Positions 8,046-18,414 of a stretch of 64,000 nucleotides of DNA are shown in pieces. The DNA lies in contig JAYPEK010000005.1 of assembly GCA_038125725.1 (NCBI GenBank), forward strand, positions 79,113 to 143,112, in the 5' to 3' direction. The notes under the pieces were generated by a model. That model had not been told where the DNA came from. It made no database searches and saw nothing but the letters and a program-made list of their open reading frames with translations. The translations under genes were made by a program, and so were the position numbers. Source of the DNA: TMED8 sp038125725 (GTDB lineage: Bacteria; Pseudomonadota; Alphaproteobacteria; Rhodospirillales; Casp-alpha2). The stretch's first letter is position 1. Each line of letters begins with the position of its first letter.

Positions 8046-8756
8046 CTAGAAGCCGAAGAACTCGGTGTAGGCGTCCAGCGGTTCGCGATCGGTAACCAGG
8101 GTGTTCTCGATGGCGTCGGGATCGGCATGGCCCAGCGACATGCCGCACATCACCACCTCGCGCTCGTCGATCGGCAGGTGCTCGCGGATGACGCGGTGAT
8201 ACTGGGTGAAGGCCACCTGCGGGCAGGTATGCAGCCCCATCTGGCGCGCCATCAGCATGACGTTCTCGAGGTACATGCCGAAATCGAGGATGTTCGACGC
8301 CGGCATCTCGCGGTGCATGGTGAACATCAGCCCCACCGGCGCGTCGAAGAATTTGAAGTTGCGGCCGTGCTGGGCGTGCATCTTCTCCTTGTCGCCCTTC
8401 TCGATGCCGAGCAAGCCATAGAGGTCCCAGCCGACCTTGCGGCGGCGCCCCAGATAGGGCTCCTGGAACTGTTCGGGATAGATCGGGATCTCGGCGTCGT
8501 GGCCCTCGCCGCCGGCATCGAATTCCTTAAGGATGGCCGCCGACAGCGCCTCCTTGGCGTCGCCGGCCAGGACGTAGGTCATCCACGGCTGTGAGTTGGT
8601 GCCGCTCGGCGCGCGGGCGGAAACGCTGAGGATTTCCTCCACCGTTTCCCTGGAAACCGGGTCCGGCAGGAAGGCGCGCATGGAGCGCCGGGTCATGATC
8701 GCCTCCTCGACGGAGAGCGCGTGGCGGGTGGGCACGGGCTGGGTGTTGGCGGCCAT
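8046..8756 (-). CDS. Nitroreductase family protein
   Basis: FMN-dependent oxidoreductase of 236 residues. The N-terminus has the flavin-phosphate motif (RRSMRAFLPDPV then SVSARAPSGTNSQPW) and the C-terminal region has MGLHTCPQVAF and EREVVMCGMSLGHAD, the FMN-binding glycine-rich part. Length and layout fit the larger nitroreductase subfamily. It is followed upstream by an SDR gene on the same strand with a 5-base gap, so the two are probably co-transcribed. Substrate cannot be assigned. Confidence 0.9.
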   Translation of the reverse strand: MAANTQPVPTRHALSVEEAIMTRRSMRAFLPDPVSRETVEEILSVSARAPSGTNSQPWMTYVLAGDAKEALSAAILKEFDAGGEGHDAEIPIYPEQFQEPYLGRRRKVGWDLYGLLGIEKGDKEKMHAQHGRNFKFFDAPVGLMFTMHREMPASNILDFGMYLENVMLMARQMGLHTCPQVAFTQYHRVIREHLPIDEREVVMCGMSLGHADPDAIENTLVTDREPLDAYTEFFGF

Positions 8757-8761
8757 TAAGT

Positions 8762-9559
8762 CTACTCCCCTATGCGCACCAGCCGGCCGCCGTCCACGGG
8801 CAGCAGCACGCCGGTGATGTATTGAGCTTCGTCGGAGGCCAGGAACAAGGCCGCGTTGGCGACGTCCCAGGCGGTTCCCATCTTGCCGCGCAGCGGCACC
8901 TTGGCGTCGCGCGATTGGCGCACCACGTCGCGCTCGACGCCCTGTTCGCGGGCCCGGCGCTCGATCGCCATCGGCGTGTCCATCAGCCCCGGCAGGATGG
9001 CGTTGGCGCGCACGCCGAAGGGCGCGTTCTCCATGGCCAGGTGCTGGGTCATGGTATTGATGGCGCCTTTCGACGTCTTGTAGGTGACGGTGGCGCAAAT
9101 CGAGATCGACGCGGTGGAAGAGACATTGATGATCGAACCCGATTTCTGTTCGCGCATCACCGGCAGCACGTGCTTGATGGTCATGAACATGCCCTTCAGG
9201 TTCATGTCCATGAGCCGCTCCCAGGTGGCGACGTCCAGGTCCGGCGTGGCGCGGTCGTCTTCCGAGCGGCCGACGTTGTTGTGCAGCACGTCGATACGCC
9301 CGAAGCGGTCGACGCAAGCATCCGCAATGGCGCGGCACTGCTCTTCCTGGGTGATGTCGGCGACCAGCAGCGAGCCCTCGCCGCCTTCCGCCTTGATCAT
9401 GAACAGCGTTTCCGCCGCCGACGGTTCGTCCCTGTCGACGACCAGCACCTTGGCCCCTTCCTGGGCGAAACGCAGCGCCGTGGCGCGGCCGTTGCCCATG
9501 GTTTCGCCCGACGTCTGGCCGGCGCCGACGACGATGGCTGTCTTGCCTTCGAGCCTCAT
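8762..9559 (-). CDS. SDR family oxidoreductase
   Basis: NAD(P)-dependent short-chain dehydrogenase of 265 residues. The cofactor loop is an atypical AIVVGAGQTSGETMGNGRAT, with several residues inserted relative to the usual TGxxxGIG. The NNVG motif (HNNVGRSEDD), catalytic Ser (INVSSTAS) and YxxxK (VTYKTSKGA) are present. Start at ATG 9559; a GGGGGAGGG-like stretch precedes it. Lies between nitroreductase and a second SDR on the same strand. Substrate unknown. Confidence 0.9.
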   Translation of the reverse strand: MRLEGKTAIVVGAGQTSGETMGNGRATALRFAQEGAKVLVVDRDEPSAAETLFMIKAEGGEGSLLVADITQEEQCRAIADACVDRFGRIDVLHNNVGRSEDDRATPDLDVATWERLMDMNLKGMFMTIKHVLPVMREQKSGSIINVSSTASISICATVTYKTSKGAINTMTQHLAMENAPFGVRANAILPGLMDTPMAIERRAREQGVERDVVRQSRDAKVPLRGKMGTAWDVANAALFLASDEAQYITGVLLPVDGGRLVRIGE

Positions 9560-9581
9560 GACGTCCCTCCCCCTTTCGCGC

Positions 9582-10343
9582 TCAGATCGGCGCCAGGCGG
9601 ATGGCGCCGTCGAGGCGCACCGTCTCGCCGTTGAGCATGGAATTGGACACCATGTGCATGACCAGCGAGGCGTATTCCTTTGGATCGCCCAATCGGGACG
9701 GAAACGGCACCGAGGCCGCCAGGCTCGCCTGCACCTCTTCCGACAGGCTGTAGAGCATCGGCGTGCCGAAGATGCCGGGCGCAATGGCCAGTACGCGGAT
9801 GCCGTGGCGCGCGAACTCGCGCGCGGCCGGCAGCGTCATCGACGCGACGCCGCCCTTCGACGCCGAATAGGCGGCCTGGCCGATCTGGCCTTCGAAGGCG
9901 GCGACCGAAGCTGTATTGACGATGACACCACGCTCGCCGCCGTCCAGCGGGTCGAGGGCCTGCATGCCGGCGGCGGCCAGACGCATCAGATTGAAGGTGC
10001 CGATCAGGTTGACCTGGATGGTCTTGGCGAAGGTATCCAGGGGCTGCGGGCCGTCGCGGCCGACGATCTTCGCCGGTGGCGCGATGCCGGCGCAACTGAC
10101 CGCGATGCGCGCCGCCCCATGCGCCTCGGCGGCACCGCCCATGGCGGCTTCCAGGCTGGCGGCGTCGGAAACGTCGCAGGCGAAAGCAGCACCGCCGATC
10201 TCGGCCGCGACCGCCTTGGCGCCTTCCTCGTTACGGTCCAGCACCGCCACCTTGGCTTCTGCATCGGCGAGCGCACGCGCCGTCGCCTCGCCCAGTCCAG
10301 ATGCGGCACCCGTCACCACCGCAGCCAACCCCTTCGCATCCAT
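9582..10343 (-). CDS. SDR family oxidoreductase, 3-hydroxyacyl-CoA dehydrogenase type II-like
   Basis: A 253-residue short-chain dehydrogenase with TGAASGLGEATARALA, VSCAGIAPP, NTASVAAFEGQIGQAAYSAS containing the catalytic Ser and YSASK. The sequence VIVNTASVAAFEGQIGQAAY followed by the LAIAPGIFGTPML segment is typical of HSD17B10-like 3-hydroxy-2-methylbutyryl/acyl-CoA dehydrogenases, suggesting a role in branched amino acid or fatty acid breakdown. I favour ATG 10343 over 10349 because GAGGA then sits about 8 bases upstream. Confidence 0.88.
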   Translation of the reverse strand: MDAKGLAAVVTGAASGLGEATARALADAEAKVAVLDRNEEGAKAVAAEIGGAAFACDVSDAASLEAAMGGAAEAHGAARIAVSCAGIAPPAKIVGRDGPQPLDTFAKTIQVNLIGTFNLMRLAAAGMQALDPLDGGERGVIVNTASVAAFEGQIGQAAYSASKGGVASMTLPAAREFARHGIRVLAIAPGIFGTPMLYSLSEEVQASLAASVPFPSRLGDPKEYASLVMHMVSNSMLNGETVRLDGAIRLAPI

Positions 10344-10414
10344 GGTCATATCCTCGCCATCATTGTGGATTATCGGCATTTGTCTTATCACGGGCGGCGG
10401 GAGCATCAAGGCCC

Positions 10415-10765
10415 ATGGCGCGAAAATCGGACCCTGGTTCAGAGGGTGAAACGGAAAAGGAAGCGCGGGTGCGCCGCGACCTTCCCGGCAAGGTGCGGCG
10501 CACTATCGGCCGCGTGCCGTTCGTCGAAAGCGCCGTCGCCGCCTGGTATTGCGCGCGCGATCCGGTAACACCGAAACACGTCAAAGCGGCGATCATCGCG
10601 GCGCTGGCCTATTTCATCATCCCAATCGACGCCATCCCAGACGTGCTGGTGCTGCTGGGCTATACGGATGATGCGGCAGTGTTCTGGGCCACCTGGCGGC
10701 ACGTTTCCAAGTACGTCAACGATGACCACCGGGCGCGGGCGCGAAACTACTTGGAAGGCCTGTGA
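10415..10765 (+). CDS. DUF1232 (YkvA-like) small membrane protein
   Basis: 116 residues with a charged N-terminus and the DUF1232 core: VKAAIIAALAYFIIPIDAIP followed by DVLVLLGYTDDAAVFW. The family has one to two hydrophobic segments and no established function. The open frame runs 38 codons further upstream, but ATG 10415 (MARKSDPGS) gives the family-like length and avoids overlap with the divergent SDR. It is divergent from that SDR gene and precedes the acetoacetyl-CoA synthetase. Confidence 0.85.
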   Translation: MARKSDPGSEGETEKEARVRRDLPGKVRRTIGRVPFVESAVAAWYCARDPVTPKHVKAAIIAALAYFIIPIDAIPDVLVLLGYTDDAAVFWATWRHVSKYVNDDHRARARNYLEGL

Positions 10766-10837
10766 GCGGCTTGAACCGCTTGCCCGCGCTCGCCATACTC
10801 GCGTCAACGAAGAACAATCAACGACAGGGAGCCCACG

Positions 10838-12787
<1,950 letters not shown>

Positions 12788-12799
12788 GGAGGAGTGGCC

Positions 12800-13648
12800 A
12801 TGGCCATGCAGATCAATCCAATGACGCCGATCCTAGGCGCCGAGGTCTTGGGCGTCGATTTGTCCAATCCCATCGACGATGAAACCTTCGCCGCCATCAA
12901 CGATGCGCTGGTCAAGCATTCGGTCATCGTCATCCGCGACCAAGACCTCTCGCCGGAAGCGTTGATCGATTTCAGCCGCCGTTTCGGCCCGCTCATGGTG
13001 CATGTCTTGAAAGAGGCCTTGTTGGACGGGCATCCGGAAATCTACAAGCTCTCCAACGTCAAGAAGAACGGCAAGGCGCAGGGCCGGGCCAACGCCGGGC
13101 AGTACTGGCATTCCGACCTGACCTACGAGCCGGTGCCGTCGCTGGGTTCGGTCCTTTACGGGATCGAGGTGCCGGCATGCGGCGGGGACACCCTATTCGC
13201 CAGCACCGCCCATGCCTTCGAGACTCTATCGGAACCGATGCAGGAAATGCTCGAGGAATTGACAGCCGAGCATCTATTCGCGCACGCCTTTCGCGGCGGT
13301 TCAAATCCCGCCGCGCGCGCGGGCGATCCCTTATCCGAACGGCCGCCGGTCGTGCATCCGGTGGTACGGACACATCCGGAAAGCGGCCGCAAGTGCCTGT
13401 TCGTCAACGACGGTTTCACGGTGCGAATCAACGAAGTCACGCCGGCCGAGAGCCAGGCGTTATTGAGCTATCTGTACGGCCATATGACCCGACCGGAAGT
13501 GGTTTACCGCCACAAATGGCACCCCGGCGACGCCGTCGTCTGGGACAATCGGGCCCTGGTGCACCGGGGTGTTGGCGACTATGACGAGAGCCAACACCGC
13601 CACATGTACCGCACCACGATCGAGGACACGGCCGCCCGCAACCATTGA
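12800..13648 (+). CDS. TauD/TfdA family Fe(II)/2-oxoglutarate dioxygenase
   Basis: 282-residue oxygenase. The iron triad is visible as His and Asp in YWHSDLTYEPVPS and the distal His in RALVHRGVGDYD, with the 2-oxoglutarate-binding arginine expected in HMYRTTIEDT. It starts at ATG 12800 with GGGAGG 7 bases upstream; an in-frame GTG at 12794 overlaps the ribosome binding site. Related enzymes act on taurine, alkyl sulfates, chlorophenoxyacetates or hydroxy-amino acids; nothing nearby fixes the substrate. Probably co-transcribed with the acetoacetate ligase. Confidence 0.9.
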   Translation: MAMQINPMTPILGAEVLGVDLSNPIDDETFAAINDALVKHSVIVIRDQDLSPEALIDFSRRFGPLMVHVLKEALLDGHPEIYKLSNVKKNGKAQGRANAGQYWHSDLTYEPVPSLGSVLYGIEVPACGGDTLFASTAHAFETLSEPMQEMLEELTAEHLFAHAFRGGSNPAARAGDPLSERPPVVHPVVRTHPESGRKCLFVNDGFTVRINEVTPAESQALLSYLYGHMTRPEVVYRHKWHPGDAVVWDNRALVHRGVGDYDESQHRHMYRTTIEDTAARNH

Positions 13649-13702
13649 CACGACCGGCGGGGCATGGTTCCAACGCTGACGAAAAGTCGCGGAGGTCCAG
13701 CC

Positions 13703-14341
13703 ATGCAGGCGGTCATCATCCCGGTCACGCCGTTTCAACAGAACTGTACGCTGATGTGGTGCACGGACACCATGGAAGGTGCCATCGTCGATCCCGGCGG
13801 CGAGATCGACCGGCTGCTCGGCATCATCGAGGACCAGGGCGTCAAGCTGGTGAAGATTCTGGTCACGCACGGCCACATCGACCATGCCGGCGGCGTCGCC
13901 GACCTGGCGGAACGGTTGAGCATTCCCATCGAAGGCCCGCACGAGGACGACAAGTTCTGGATCGATCAATTGACCGAACAAGGCGACCGTTTCGGCACCG
14001 GCGAGAACGCGCGTTCCTTCACCCCGGACCGCTGGCTCGAGGGCGGCGACACCGTCAGCTTCGGCAACGTCACCTTGCAGGTCCGCCACTGCCCCGGCCA
14101 CACACCGGGCCACGTCATCTTCTTTCACGAAGGGCTTCGCGTCGCACAGGTCGGCGACGTCTTGTTTCAGGGTTCCATCGGGCGAACGGATTTCCCGCGC
14201 GGCGACCATGCGACGCTGCTTGCCTCGATCAAGAACGAGCTCTGGCCGCTCGGCGACGACGTCACCTTCATTCCCGGCCACGGCCCGACGTCGACCTTCG
14301 GCCATGAACGGCGAACCAACCCGTTCGTCGCCGACCGCTAG
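13703..14341 (+). CDS. MBL-fold metallo-hydrolase (glyoxalase II-like, YcbL group)
   Basis: A 212-residue metallo-beta-lactamase-fold enzyme. The HxHxDH motif is THGHIDHAGGVADL, a further ligand His is in HCPGHTPGHVIFF, and the bridging Asp in AQVGDVLFQGSIGRTDFPRG; the last ligand is in IPGHGPTST. This pattern fits the short glyoxalase II-like (YcbL) group, which can hydrolyse S-lactoylglutathione. GGAGG lies 7 bases before ATG 13703. Followed closely by two receiver-domain genes. Confidence 0.9.
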   Translation: MQAVIIPVTPFQQNCTLMWCTDTMEGAIVDPGGEIDRLLGIIEDQGVKLVKILVTHGHIDHAGGVADLAERLSIPIEGPHEDDKFWIDQLTEQGDRFGTGENARSFTPDRWLEGGDTVSFGNVTLQVRHCPGHTPGHVIFFHEGLRVAQVGDVLFQGSIGRTDFPRGDHATLLASIKNELWPLGDDVTFIPGHGPTSTFGHERRTNPFVADR

Positions 14342-14350
14342 CGCGCCGCC

Positions 14351-14851
14351 ATGTACGTGGACGCCCAGAAAGTCGCCCACCGCTGCGTCGTGATTTATGA
14401 CCGCGATCTGCAATGGCGGCAGTTTCTGGCACGCGAGTTGAGCGCCATGGGGTTCGAGGAAGTGGTCCAAGCCAACACCCCGCAGGAAGCCCTGCAAGCG
14501 ATCCGCGACCATGAAGCGGACGCCCTGGTGACCCTGCACGACCTGAAGCTGGTCAAGTTCCTGCGCACCCACCGCGCCAGCCCCAACCGGAAAATCATCA
14601 TCATCCTGGTGACCGCCAACTTGGGTGCCTTGGACGTGCTGCAGGAACGCGACGCCGGCGTCAACGAGATCGTCGCCAAGCCGGCTTCGGCCGGCCAGGT
14701 GATCACGCATCTTTACAATGCGTTGGCCACGCCCCGGGACTTTGTCGATGCCAAGGCCTATCACGGCCCCGACCGCCGTCGCCATAATCGCGATTGGGAC
14801 AAGGAAGAAAGACGCCATGACGGTCAGGATACCGTCAGCGGCCAGGACTAG
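14351..14851 (+). CDS. Atypical receiver-domain protein with charged GPDRR tail
   Basis: 166 residues. Residues ~11-125 align with a CheY fold: beta-1 RCVVIYDRDL, a Thr88 switch in IILVTAN and the conserved Lys110 in VAKPAS. The phosphoacceptor region is abnormal: ADALVTLHDLKLVKFLRTHR lacks the usual MPxMDG loop, so the only candidate acceptor is Asp64, out of the usual register. The tail YHGPDRRRHNRD is a charged motif seen after receivers in related alphaproteobacteria. It lies 9 bases upstream of another receiver gene, probably one transcript. Confidence 0.85.
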   Translation: MYVDAQKVAHRCVVIYDRDLQWRQFLARELSAMGFEEVVQANTPQEALQAIRDHEADALVTLHDLKLVKFLRTHRASPNRKIIIILVTANLGALDVLQERDAGVNEIVAKPASAGQVITHLYNALATPRDFVDAKAYHGPDRRRHNRDWDKEERRHDGQDTVSGQD

Positions 14852-14860
14852 AACCGGCGC

Positions 14861-16042
14861 ATGAGCGACAAGCCGCACGTCCTGATCGTCGAGGATGAAG
14901 AAATCCTCGTTCAGTTCCTCGTCTATCACGTGGAACAGGCTGGCTATCGCGCCACCGCCGTGAATACCGGCGGCGAGATTTTCAATGTGCTGGAAACCGA
15001 CCCGGTCAACCTGATCCTGCTCGACCTGGGTTTGCCCGATGGCGATGGCCTGACCCGCGCGCAGCAGATCCGCGAGAAGTTCAAAACCCCGATCATCGTT
15101 CTCACCGCCCGCCAAGGCACCGATGACCGGCTGATGGCGCTCGGTCTTGGCGCCGACGACTACCTAACCAAACCCTGCGACCCACGGGAATTGCTGCTGC
15201 GCATGCGCAATGTCCTGGCCCGCTGCGCCGCCGCACCGCAACCGGAGCCGGAAGTGCCGGTGGCGAAAATCGAAAATCCCGGGGCCAAGCCGGCGCCGCA
15301 GCCAGCACCGCCCCAGCCACGCGCACCCGAACCCGGTCCACGCGACACCGCCCCGCGGCAACGTGAGGGAATGGGCAAAAGTCTCGCGGCGATCGCCATC
15401 GCGCTGTTGATCGTCGCTGTCGGCGGCGGCGGTGCCTGGTGGTATTTGACACAAGCGCCGGCGCCCGCACAGCCTCAAACGCAACCCGCAGCCTCGGCAC
15501 TGACGCCGCCCGCTCAAGCACCCGCCCCCGTGGCGCCACCTCAATCCAGCAATCGGGAACCCATCGCACCGCCGGCTTCCGCGCCGGCACCGGCGCCGTT
15601 GGACGTCACCGTCACGGCGCAACCGAACAGCGCGGTCACGCATGAAGAGGCACCGGAAACCGCCGTCGCCAATCCCACCGATACGCAATCCGGTCCGCCG
15701 ATTTCGGCCACCAGCTACTCATGGGTATTGAAAAGCAAATGCCCGAAACTGCCGCAACTGGAGTGGTGGAGCTTCAAGGACCACACGGACATCGTCCGCT
15801 ACGTCAATCGCCGCCACGGCGGTGACTGGCAGCCCTACATCCAGTCCTGGGTCGATCGGCTATCCAAGCTGCAGGACATCTATAGCCGGAATTCCGGCAT
15901 CAAGACCAACACCGGCAAGGTCCTGCAAGGTGCCGATCTGAAGGAATATATCGACCAGACCCAGGCGCGGCTCGACGTGACCATCTGCCTGTCGCGCGAA
16001 GCGGCCGATTTCGCCCACAAGAAATCGCTGCTGCAGCGCTAA
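14861..16042 (+). CDS. Receiver domain fused to a membrane segment and an unknown C-terminal domain
   Basis: 393 residues. Residues 1-122 form a complete receiver (acidic EDEE, Asp55 in LLDLGLPDGDG, Thr82, Lys104 in LTKPCD). A Pro/Ala-rich linker (~125-168) leads to one predicted transmembrane helix (~173-196, SLAAIAIALLIVAVGGGGAW), then a second long Pro/Ala-rich stretch (~200-280) and a C-terminal globular region (~285-390) with PQLEWWSFKDHTDIVRYVNR and CLSREAADF. The likely topology is receiver in the cytoplasm and the C-terminal region in the periplasm, tethered through disordered linkers. The C-terminal domain is not one I can name. Confidence 0.9.
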   Translation: MSDKPHVLIVEDEEILVQFLVYHVEQAGYRATAVNTGGEIFNVLETDPVNLILLDLGLPDGDGLTRAQQIREKFKTPIIVLTARQGTDDRLMALGLGADDYLTKPCDPRELLLRMRNVLARCAAAPQPEPEVPVAKIENPGAKPAPQPAPPQPRAPEPGPRDTAPRQREGMGKSLAAIAIALLIVAVGGGGAWWYLTQAPAPAQPQTQPAASALTPPAQAPAPVAPPQSSNREPIAPPASAPAPAPLDVTVTAQPNSAVTHEEAPETAVANPTDTQSGPPISATSYSWVLKSKCPKLPQLEWWSFKDHTDIVRYVNRRHGGDWQPYIQSWVDRLSKLQDIYSRNSGIKTNTGKVLQGADLKEYIDQTQARLDVTICLSREAADFAHKKSLLQR

Positions 16043-16052
16043 CTCCCCGCGC

Positions 16053-16823
16053 TTATTTCTTGCCGGCGAAAACGGCAGACAGCTTTTCTGCCGGCTCGCC
16101 GGTGGTGAAAGCTTCGCCGAAGGTCGAGATACTGTCTTCGGCCGCGGTGTCGGGGTCGACCCGCTCCCAGTGACGGGTCAGCCGTTTCTGGGCGCGGACG
16201 GCATTCGGCCCGGCCTTGCACAGCACACTAACCAACGCATCCACAGTGGCGCGCAAGGCATCGGGGGCGACGACGTCTTCAACGAATCCCCAGGCCTCAG
16301 CACGCGCCGCGTCGATGACTTCACCAGTCAGCACCAGCCGCGCCGCGCGGCCGCGGCCCATCAGGCCCGGCAGCAACGAAGCCTCGATCACCGAGGGCAG
16401 GCCCACCTGCACCTCCGGCATGCCGAAGCACGCATTGCTGGATGCCACTCGCAGGTCGCAAGCCGCTGCCAACTCCATGCCCGCCCCCAAGCAAACACCG
16501 TCGATTTCAGCCACCACCGGCACCGGCAAATCACGCACCGCCAACATGGCGCCGTGGAGCGCGGCGATGAAGGCCCGCGCCGCACCGGCATCGGCCAGCG
16601 CCCCCATCTCGCGCACGTCGGCGCCACCGACCCAGGCCTTGCCGCCGGCCGCCGACAGCACCACGGCACGCAAGTCGGCGGCAGCGGCGAGAATTTCGAA
16701 GGCTTGCGTCAGCTTGGCGATCATTCCCGAGTTCAGGGCGTTCGATTTCTCCCGCCGGTCGATGACCACGCGCGCAACCCGGCCATCGCCGACTTGTTCG
16801 AAATGGGTTTCGATGTTTTCCAC
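16053..16823 (-). CDS. Enoyl-CoA hydratase/isomerase family protein
   Basis: Crotonase-fold protein of 256 residues. The oxyanion-hole region AVVLSAAGGKAWVGGADVRE and the second glycine-rich loop EIDGVCLGAGMELAAACDLR are clear; the glutamate expected for hydration is in FGMPEVQVGLPSV. The start is GTG 16823 with GGAG 7 bases upstream. It converges with the receiver-TM gene across a 10-base gap. Fatty or amino acid degradation is the usual role; specific substrate unknown. Confidence 0.9.
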   Translation of the reverse strand: MENIETHFEQVGDGRVARVVIDRREKSNALNSGMIAKLTQAFEILAAAADLRAVVLSAAGGKAWVGGADVREMGALADAGAARAFIAALHGAMLAVRDLPVPVVAEIDGVCLGAGMELAAACDLRVASSNACFGMPEVQVGLPSVIEASLLPGLMGRGRAARLVLTGEVIDAARAEAWGFVEDVVAPDALRATVDALVSVLCKAGPNAVRAQKRLTRHWERVDPDTAAEDSISTFGEAFTTGEPAEKLSAVFAGKK

Positions 16824-16841
16824 GGCCGATCTCCTGCATAC

Positions 16842-16869
16842 GAAAAACGGGAGCCCAGAGGGCTCCCGT
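16842..16869 (-). terminator. Rho-independent terminator downstream of the 27-aa peptide gene
   Basis: A perfect 10-bp stem, ACGGGAGCCC (16847-16856) and GGGCTCCCGT (16860-16869), with a 3-base loop. On the minus strand it is followed by TTTTTCG, a U-tract. It lies 25 bases after the small peptide's stop codon and just before the enoyl-CoA hydratase start, so it separates the two minus-strand genes. Confidence 0.9.
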
Positions 16870-16894
16870 CAGTCTACAAAACCAAAATGGAAAG

Positions 16895-16978
16895 TCAGTT
16901 CTTCTTGGTCAAATACACCAGACCGAGAAGACCGATGCCGCAACCGGCGACCAACGCTGCAATCAGATAAAAATTCAC
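16895..16978 (-). CDS. 27-residue single-span membrane peptide
   Basis: Starts at GTG 16978 and ends at TGA 16895, encoding a peptide that opens MNFYLIAALVAGCGIG and ends LTKKN: a short hydrophobic helix with a positively charged C-terminus. Support comes from a strong AGGAGG ribosome binding site 5-6 bases before the GTG and a perfect intrinsic terminator right after the stop. No function can be assigned; single-span peptides of this type often bind or modulate membrane proteins. Confidence 0.75.
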   Translation of the reverse strand: MNFYLIAALVAGCGIGLLGLVYLTKKN

Positions 16979-17256
16979 GGGGCCCTCCTCGTGAGCGTGT
17001 TTGTATGTTTAAGGAATCTCACACCCCGATGAGACTCGTTGACCACCCTCTTAACGGGAGAGTCTGAAGGATATCTGACAACGGTCAACAGGCTGCCGCA
17101 ATGGGCCGCCAACGAATCGGGGAAAACCTGTGGACAGTTCATCGATTTCTATTTTTATGAGAATTTATTGAAATGGATTCAGGTTAATCTTGGGCGCATT
17201 ACATAGCCGATTCGGGCGGGACATGGCCGCGCGATCCCGGTATATCTTTGCTTGTC

Positions 17257-18414
17257 ATGACATTAATTACAGATTCAAAACAATTGCAGCGCTTCTGTGC
17301 GCCCCTGCACGAAGCCGAATTCATTACCGTCGATACGGAGTTCATGCGCGAAAAGACGTACTGGCCGCAGCTCTGCCTGGTGCAGGTGGCGGGCCCGGAC
17401 GATCATGCCGCCATCGATCCACTCGCCGAAGGGATCGACCTGGAACCGCTCTATGACCTGCTTAGGGATGAGCGCGTAATCAAGGTCTTCCATGCCGCGC
17501 GCCAGGACCTGGAAATCTTCCTGAATGAGATGGACGCCCTGCCCCGCCCCGTCTTCGATACGCAGATTGCGGCGATGGTTTGCGGTTTCGGCGAATCGGT
17601 CGGCTATGACCACCTGATTTCCAAACTCACTAAGGTGCGGCTGGACAAGGGCTCGCGTTTCACCGATTGGTCGCTGCGGCCGTTGAGCGACCGCCAGATT
17701 GAATATGCGCTGGGCGACGTGACGCATCTGCGCGTTGCCTACGAGAAACTGGCGGCGCGGCTGGAGCGGGAAAACCGCAAGGCATGGATCGAGGAGGAAA
17801 TGACCGTCCTCGCCGATCCGAACACCTTTCGCACCGACCCCATGCAAGCCTACCAGCGGATCAAGAGCCGCGGCGGCAAGGGCAAGGGCCGCTTCCTGGC
17901 GGTGCTGCGCGAACTGGCGGCATGGCGCGAACTGGAAGCGCAGCGCCGCGACGTGCCGCGAAACCGGGTGTTGCGAGACGAGACCCTGGTCGAGATCGCC
18001 CACCATGTGCCGAAGTCGCCGGCTGCGCTCGCCAAGTCGCGCGGCCTTGGCGACAAGGCCGCGCACGGTCCGATGGGCAAGCATATCCTGGAAGCCGTCG
18101 AGCGCGGCCTCGACCTGCCGCAATCCGAATGGCCGACGCCACCGGAAAAGCCCGACCTGCCGCGCGGCATCGGGCCGATTTCGGACCTACTCAAGGTTTT
18201 GCTGAAGAAAGTTTCCGACGACACGCACGTGGCCGGCCGCCTGATCGCCAACAGCGCCGACATCGAGACCATCGCCGGGCTCGGCGAAGATGCCGACGTG
18301 GCGGCGCTCAAAGGCTGGCGACGAAAGATTTTCGGCGACGACGCACTGCGCCTGAGGGCCGGAAAAATCGCACTCGCCGTGGATGGTAAGACCCTGGTGA
18401 TTGAGGAACGCTAA
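17257..18414 (+). CDS. rnd: Ribonuclease D
   Basis: 3'-5' exoribonuclease for tRNA 3'-end trimming. The 385-residue protein has the DEDD residues in FITVDTEFMRE (Asp26, Glu28), KVFHAARQDLEIF and the YALGDVTHLRVAYEK motif (DEDDy type), followed by an HRDC region (~205-285). The start is ATG 17257; a TTG nine bases upstream is also possible. No strong ribosome binding site is visible. Its stop overlaps the convergent ppx/gppA stop by 4 bases. Confidence 0.94.
   Translation: MTLITDSKQLQRFCAPLHEAEFITVDTEFMREKTYWPQLCLVQVAGPDDHAAIDPLAEGIDLEPLYDLLRDERVIKVFHAARQDLEIFLNEMDALPRPVFDTQIAAMVCGFGESVGYDHLISKLTKVRLDKGSRFTDWSLRPLSDRQIEYALGDVTHLRVAYEKLAARLERENRKAWIEEEMTVLADPNTFRTDPMQAYQRIKSRGGKGKGRFLAVLRELAAWRELEAQRRDVPRNRVLRDETLVEIAHHVPKSPAALAKSRGLGDKAAHGPMGKHILEAVERGLDLPQSEWPTPPEKPDLPRGIGPISDLLKVLLKKVSDDTHVAGRLIANSADIETIAGLGEDADVAALKGWRRKIFGDDALRLRAGKIALAVDGKTLVIEER

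Noticed and set aside
10301..10414. Upstream extension of the DUF1232 protein
   Set aside because: Pro/His/Ser-rich, overlaps the divergent SDR start and does not look like the family.
13460..15115. Minus-strand open frame (551 codons)
   Set aside because: Opposes the TauD-like, MBL-fold and receiver genes; no recognisable domain.
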